Assembly (NCBI RefSeq): GCF_025965415.1
Contig: NZ_JAOPWY010000085.1
Location: 22,007-86,006, forward strand
Source: Nocardioides sp.
GTDB lineage: Bacteria > Actinomycetota > Actinomycetes > Propionibacteriales > Nocardioidaceae
Length of the DNA stretch: 64,000 nt
Reading direction: 5' to 3'
A program made the position numbers and the translations under genes. Below, piece after piece: positions 60,045 to 64,000 of the stretch. Under the pieces are notes generated by a model. It was not told the origin of the DNA. It made no database searches and saw nothing but the letters and a program-made list of their open reading frames with translations. Each line of letters starts with the position of its first letter. Position 1 is the stretch's first letter.

Positions 60045-61949
60045 GTGCCGACCGTGACTGCCGTCCGACGCATCCGAGAGGTCGCCAAGGCCGCCCTGCC
60101 CCGAGCCGTGGGCGAGCGGCTCCCGGCCGCCCCGCCGCAGGAGGTGGGCGAGCTCCTCCACGACAAGCGGTTCCAGCGCGCCGTCGCCGACGCCGCGGTC
60201 GAGCAGGGGCGCCCCGAGGAAGAGGTCTGGTCGGAGGTCAAGGGCTACCTCCACGAGATGTCCGCGGCCCACGACGACCGCGCCTCGCAGGGCTGGGCCC
60301 GGATGGGCGACTGGTTCCTCAGGGCGTACGACGTGCTCGTCGACGAGGAGCAGATGCACCAGCTGCGGAAGGTCGACCGCACGCACAGCCTCGCCCTCGC
60401 CTTCAGCCACCGCTCCTACCTCGACGGCATGGTCATCCCCAACGCGCTGTCGTCGCGGCGCTTCTCGCCGACCTACACGTTCGGCGGCGCCAACCTCAAC
60501 CTCCCGCTCATCGGCTCGGTGGCCAGCCGCACGGGCCTCATCTTCATCCGCCGCTCGACGCAGGAGATCCCGGTCTACCGGCTCGCCCTGCGCTCCTACA
60601 TCCGCCAGATGGTGGCCAACAAGCGCAACATGGCGTGGTCGATCGAGGGCGGCCGCACCCGCACCGGCAAGCTCCGCCCGCCCGTGCACGGGATCCTGAA
60701 GTACCTCACCGACACGGTGGACGGCGAGGACGCGCCCGACGTGCAGGTCGTGCCCGTCTCGGTCGTCTACGACCAGCTCCACGAGGTCTCCTTGATGACC
60801 GAGGAGTCGCGCGGCGCCAGCAAGACGCCGGAGGACTGGCGCTGGCTGGTGCGCTTCGCCCGGCTCCAGCGCAAGCGCATGGGCCGCGCCTACCTCACGG
60901 TCGGCGAGCCGTTCTCCCTGCGCGAGCGGATGGACGAGCTCGCCGCCGAGGGCGTCACCGGGCACCAGGCCGTCGAGCGGGTCGCCCTCGACATCTCCCA
61001 CCGGCTCAACCGCGCCACCCCGGTCACGGTGACCGCGATCGTGTCGCTGGCCCTGCTCGGCGCCGACCGCGCGCTCACCGTCGACGAGGTGCTCGACACC
61101 GTCGAGCCGCTCGCGGCCTACATCGACGCGCGGCACTGGCCCGTCGCCGGTGCCGCCGACCTGCGGGACCGCTCGACCATCCGCCGGGCGCTGGCCGAGC
61201 TGGCCCAGAGCGGCGTGCTGACGGCGTACGACGGGGGCAGCGAGCCGGTGTGGAAGATCGGTGACGACCAGCACCTGGTCGCCGCGTTCTACCGCAACAC
61301 GGTCATCCACATCCTCGTGGAGCGCGCGATCGGCGAGCTGGCACTTCTCACCGTCAGCGAGCTCGAGCCCGACGCCGACCTGCCCGCGGGCGGCGCGCTG
61401 CAGGTGGGCTGGGAGGAGGCCAAGCGGATGCGCGATCTCCTCAAGTTCGAGTTCTTCTTCCCCAGCCGCGCCGGCTTCGAGGACGACCTGCGCACCGAGC
61501 TCCAGCTGCTCGTCGGCGAGGACGTCACCGACATGACGCCCGACCGGGCGCGCGAGCTGCTGGTGAGTGCGCGGCCGCACCTGGCCCACCTCGTGCTCCG
61601 GCCGTTCCTCGACGCCTACCTCGTGCTCGCCGACCGGCTCGCCGACCACGGCGACAGCCCCGTCGAGGACGACGAGCTGCTCGCCGACTCCCTGGCCGTC
61701 GGCCAGCAGTGGGCGCTGCAGCGCCGCGTCGCGAGCGCCGAGTCGATCTCCCTCGAGCTCTTCCGGACGGCGCTCGCGCTGGCCCGGCACAAGGGACTGC
61801 TCGAGGGCGGCGACGGCGCGGGCTCGGCGCGCGAGGCGTTCGCCGCCGAGCTGCGCGAGGCCGTGCGGCGGGTCAACATCGTCGGGGAGATCGCCACCGA
61901 CGTGGCGCCGTCGATCCACCCCGAGGTCCACCCGGTGAGGACGCGGTGA
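60045..61949 (+). CDS. Glycerol-3-phosphate 1-O-acyltransferase
   Basis: The 634-residue enzyme has the GPAT motifs: SHRSYLDGM (HX4D catalytic), IFIRRSTQEIPVYRLAL, and WSIEGGRTRTGKL (motif III). It acylates glycerol-3-phosphate, the first step of phospholipid and triacylglycerol synthesis. The sequence resembles mycobacterial PlsB2. A GGGGGAAAGGAG stretch precedes GTG 60045 closely; GTG 60054 has a better spacing and is possible. It overlaps the next gene (GTGA). Confidence 0.93.
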   Translation: MPTVTAVRRIREVAKAALPRAVGERLPAAPPQEVGELLHDKRFQRAVADAAVEQGRPEEEVWSEVKGYLHEMSAAHDDRASQGWARMGDWFLRAYDVLVDEEQMHQLRKVDRTHSLALAFSHRSYLDGMVIPNALSSRRFSPTYTFGGANLNLPLIGSVASRTGLIFIRRSTQEIPVYRLALRSYIRQMVANKRNMAWSIEGGRTRTGKLRPPVHGILKYLTDTVDGEDAPDVQVVPVSVVYDQLHEVSLMTEESRGASKTPEDWRWLVRFARLQRKRMGRAYLTVGEPFSLRERMDELAAEGVTGHQAVERVALDISHRLNRATPVTVTAIVSLALLGADRALTVDEVLDTVEPLAAYIDARHWPVAGAADLRDRSTIRRALAELAQSGVLTAYDGGSEPVWKIGDDQHLVAAFYRNTVIHILVERAIGELALLTVSELEPDADLPAGGALQVGWEEAKRMRDLLKFEFFFPSRAGFEDDLRTELQLLVGEDVTDMTPDRARELLVSARPHLAHLVLRPFLDAYLVLADRLADHGDSPVEDDELLADSLAVGQQWALQRRVASAESISLELFRTALALARHKGLLEGGDGAGSAREAFAAELREAVRRVNIVGEIATDVAPSIHPEVHPVRTR

Positions 61950-63391
61950 GCGGACTCTCGGCTGCCGCGCAGGCGGCGATCGACGCGATCGAGGCCGGTC
62001 CGCAAGGACCCGCGGTCGGTGCGTTCTTCGACCTCGACGGCACCCTCGTCGCGGGCTACACCGCGGCGACGTTCTACGGCGACCGGATCAAGGGACGCGA
62101 CGTGTCGCCGGCCGAGTTCCTCCGCACGGTCGTGACGGCGGCCGACGGCGAGCTCGGTGGCGACCCGACACGGATCGCCCACGTCGCCTTCTCCGCGATG
62201 CGCGGGGAGTCGGAGGAGGCCTTCGCCGACCTCGGTGACCGGCTCTTCCGCTCCAAGATCGCCGGCACCATCCGCCGCGAGTCCCGCGCGCTCGTCCAGG
62301 CCCACCAGCGGGCCGGGCACACCGTCGCGGTCGCGTCGGCCGCCACGAAGTACCAGATCGCCCCCGTCGCCCGCGACCTCGGCGTCGAGCACCTCGTCTG
62401 CACCCAGCTGGTCGTCGAGGACGGGCAGTTCACCGGAGCCACCGACGGCCCGATGCTGTGGGGCCGGCACAAGGCCAGCGGCGTACGCGCCTTCGCACGC
62501 GAGCACGCCCTCGACCTCGCCCAGTCCTACGCCTACGGCAACGGCTACGAGGACGTCGCCTTCCTCTCCTCCGTCGGCCACCCGACCGCCCTCAACCCGC
62601 ACCGCGACCTGCGCTCGGCGGCCACGCGGCTGGGCTGGCCGGTGCTCGACCTCTCCGACCCGGTCGGCGGCTCGCTCGTCGCGGCCGGTCGTACGGCGGC
62701 AGCGCTGGCGGGCATGAACACAGGCGTCGTGGCCGGGCTGGCCTACGGCCTGCTCCGCCGCGACGGCAAGGAGGGCCGCAACCTCGCGGTCAAGCTCGCC
62801 ACCTCGGTGCCGATGGCGCTGGCGGGCGTGACGATGGACGTCCAGCACCGCGAGCGCCTCTGGACCCACCGGCCGGCCATCTTCGTGGCCAACCACCAGA
62901 GCTCGCTCGACATCCCGATCCTCGGCAACCTGCTGGAGCGCGACTTCACGATCGTGGCCAAGAAGGAGGCGCGCTGGGACCCGCGCGCGATCGTCGGGTC
63001 GGTGGTGATCGACCCGGCCTACATCGACCGCTCCGACCCCGCGTCGGCCCACGCGACGCTGGACGGCGTCGTCGAGCGGATCCGCGGCGGCACGTCGCTG
63101 ATGATCTTCCCCGAGGGCACCCGGTCGCCGACCCCGGTGCTCGGGCCCTTCCGCAAGGGCGCCTTCCACCTCGCCGCGCAGGCGGGCGTGCCGGTCGTGC
63201 CCGTCGTGCTGCGCAACACCGGCGAGCTGATGCGGCGCAACTCCCTCGTGCTCAACCCCGGCGTCGTCGACGTGTGCGTCCTCGAGCCCGAGACCGACTG
63301 GGACGTGGACGACATGAGCGAGCGCATCGCTGCCCTGCACGCAAAGTTCGAGCAGACACTGGCGACGTGGCCGTCAGCGGAGTCGGCATGA
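61946..63391 (+). CDS. HAD-IB phosphatase fused to 1-acylglycerol-3-phosphate acyltransferase
   Basis: The 481-residue protein has an N-terminal HAD-IB phosphatase (AFFDLDGTLV, VASAATKYQI, YGNGYEDVAFL) and a C-terminal PlsC domain (FVANHQSSLDIPIL with the HX4D motif, and FPEGTRS). This fusion matches mycobacterial PlsC (Rv2483c). It may acylate lysophosphatidate, with the phosphatase acting on phosphatidate or a related lipid. Both ends overlap their neighbours. Confidence 0.93.
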   Translation: MSGLSAAAQAAIDAIEAGPQGPAVGAFFDLDGTLVAGYTAATFYGDRIKGRDVSPAEFLRTVVTAADGELGGDPTRIAHVAFSAMRGESEEAFADLGDRLFRSKIAGTIRRESRALVQAHQRAGHTVAVASAATKYQIAPVARDLGVEHLVCTQLVVEDGQFTGATDGPMLWGRHKASGVRAFAREHALDLAQSYAYGNGYEDVAFLSSVGHPTALNPHRDLRSAATRLGWPVLDLSDPVGGSLVAAGRTAAALAGMNTGVVAGLAYGLLRRDGKEGRNLAVKLATSVPMALAGVTMDVQHRERLWTHRPAIFVANHQSSLDIPILGNLLERDFTIVAKKEARWDPRAIVGSVVIDPAYIDRSDPASAHATLDGVVERIRGGTSLMIFPEGTRSPTPVLGPFRKGAFHLAAQAGVPVVPVVLRNTGELMRRNSLVLNPGVVDVCVLEPETDWDVDDMSERIAALHAKFEQTLATWPSAESA

Positions 63392-64000
63392 GCGCCCGCG
63401 AGGACTTCGAGCGCTGGGGTGGCGCGGCCGCCTTCGGTGCCACACCCGAGCTCACGCCGATGCAGACGCTGATGTGGCGCGCCGAGCGGCACCCCGTCCA
63501 GTCGTCCACCTCGACCGTGATCATCGACCTGGACCGGGCGCCGGACTGGAAGCGCTTCGTCGCGGCGACCGAGTGGGGCACCGGCCTGGTGCGCCGGCTC
63601 CGCCAGCGGGTCGTGGACCCCGCCGTCCCGACCGCAGCACCGACGTGGGCCGACGACCCGACCTTCGACCTCGGCTACCACCTCCGCCGCGAGCACGTCG
63701 CCAGCCGCGAGGAGATGCTGGCCCAGGCCGCCCAGATCGCGCTCCGCCCCTTCGACCGCTCCCGCCCACTGTGGGAGGGCGTGCTCTTCGAGGGCATGCC
63801 CGAGGGAGCGGCGTACGTCCTCAAGATCCACCACGCGCTCGCCGACCCCCTCGGCACCGTCCAGCTGCTGTCGATGCTGCAGTCGGGCAAGCGCGCCCAC
63901 ACGGCCCGCAAGCCGGTGGGCGAGGTGAGCGCCGAGCCGGGCGCCGAGCCGGTCGACCTCGCCGTGTCCGGGCTGCGCAGCGGCGTCGCGACCCTGCCCG
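63388..64000 (+). CDS. Wax ester synthase/diacylglycerol acyltransferase, N-terminal part
   Basis: The frame starts at ATG 63388 (ATGA overlap) and runs off the window; 204 codons are visible. The WS/DGAT pattern is present: LTPMQTLMWRAERHP near the N-terminus, FDLGYHLRREHV and the motif IHHALADPLGTVQLL. The active-site motif HHxxxDG is HHALADP here (H148, H149, D153, P154). Gene order plsB-plsC/HAD-WS/DGAT matches mycobacterial Rv2482c-Rv2484c, supporting storage lipid or phospholipid synthesis. Partial at the right edge. Confidence 0.88.
   Translation, partial: MSAREDFERWGGAAAFGATPELTPMQTLMWRAERHPVQSSTSTVIIDLDRAPDWKRFVAATEWGTGLVRRLRQRVVDPAVPTAAPTWADDPTFDLGYHLRREHVASREEMLAQAAQIALRPFDRSRPLWEGVLFEGMPEGAAYVLKIHHALADPLGTVQLLSMLQSGKRAHTARKPVGEVSAEPGAEPVDLAVSGLRSGVATLP

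Noticed and set aside
1..64000. CRISPR arrays, insertion sequences, prophage or toxin-antitoxin systems
   Set aside because: No regularly spaced repeats, transposase, integrase, capsid or paired small toxin genes were seen in either strand.

Overview
The window is chromosomal DNA from a very GC-rich actinobacterium. Codons are strongly G/C at the third position, GTG starts are common, and stop/start overlaps (ATGA, GTGA) are frequent. The bacterial proteasome activator Bpa, DUF5926/SEC-C and DUF4446 proteins, a GAF-ANTAR regulator and a plsB-plsC/HAD-WS/DGAT lipid cluster all point to Actinomycetia. A Nocardioides-like member of the Nocardioidaceae is my best guess, but it is an inference. 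There is no phage, transposon, integrase or CRISPR array. One tRNA gene (Ser, CGA) is present. No intergenic gap exceeds 300 bases; the longest is about 225.

Layout. 0-6.3 kb: leucine catabolism (biotin-dependent acyl-CoA carboxylase, HMG-CoA lyase) running by overlaps into two PAPS-type sulfotransferases that flank a degenerate relative. 6.4-13.8 kb: GAF-ANTAR regulator, GNAT, EcsC-like protein, aat, lipoprotein, zinc-finger/HTH protein, Fpg-family glycosylase, AAA ATPase and a secreted GH114-like protein. 13.8-21.8 kb: flavoprotein disulfide reductase; TerC behind a probable yybP-ykoY manganese riboswitch; LysE exporter; secreted M15-like peptidase; Tat-exported protein; GDPD; DUF5926 protein. 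21.9-27.8 kb: adenylate cyclase with a cyclic-nucleotide-binding partner, arginine deiminase, DUF6058-GNAT fusion, GDT1-type transporter, prephenate dehydratase, DUF4446 protein. 27.9-36.4 kb: a complete kdpFABCDE potassium uptake locus led by a kinase-less KdpD-like protein. 36.4-49.8 kb: PAP2-DAG kinase fusion, serS with a tiny upstream ORF, two HAD phosphatases, TIMP-like secreted protein, Bpa, quinone oxidoreductase, MobA-like protein, nitrilase, BCCP, aldo/keto reductase, MFS transporter. 49.9-59.7 kb: CmtR-like sensor with a CDF exporter, HAD phosphatase, ChrA, TetR-MmpL, fused MFS/spermidine-synthase-like protein, alcohol dehydrogenase. 59.8-64 kb: tRNA-Ser and the glycerolipid operon, cut by the window edge.

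How it works together. The content is largely housekeeping plus ion homeostasis: K+ (Kdp), Mn2+ (TerC, GDT1 family), Cd/Pb/Zn (CmtR-like/CDF) and chromate (ChrA). Regulation visible in the sequence includes a riboswitch with a hairpin over the terC Shine-Dalgarno sequence, a perfect TetR-type palindrome between tetR and the fused transporter, direct repeats before arcA and kdpF, and a recurring TANNNT hexamer 6-8 bases before start codons that implies many leaderless mRNAs. I found no clear evidence of a wholly new multi-gene system. The most promising unexplained items are the sulfotransferase triad, the cyclase/cNMP-binding pair, the TIMP-like and M15-like secreted proteins, and several structured intergenic repeats.
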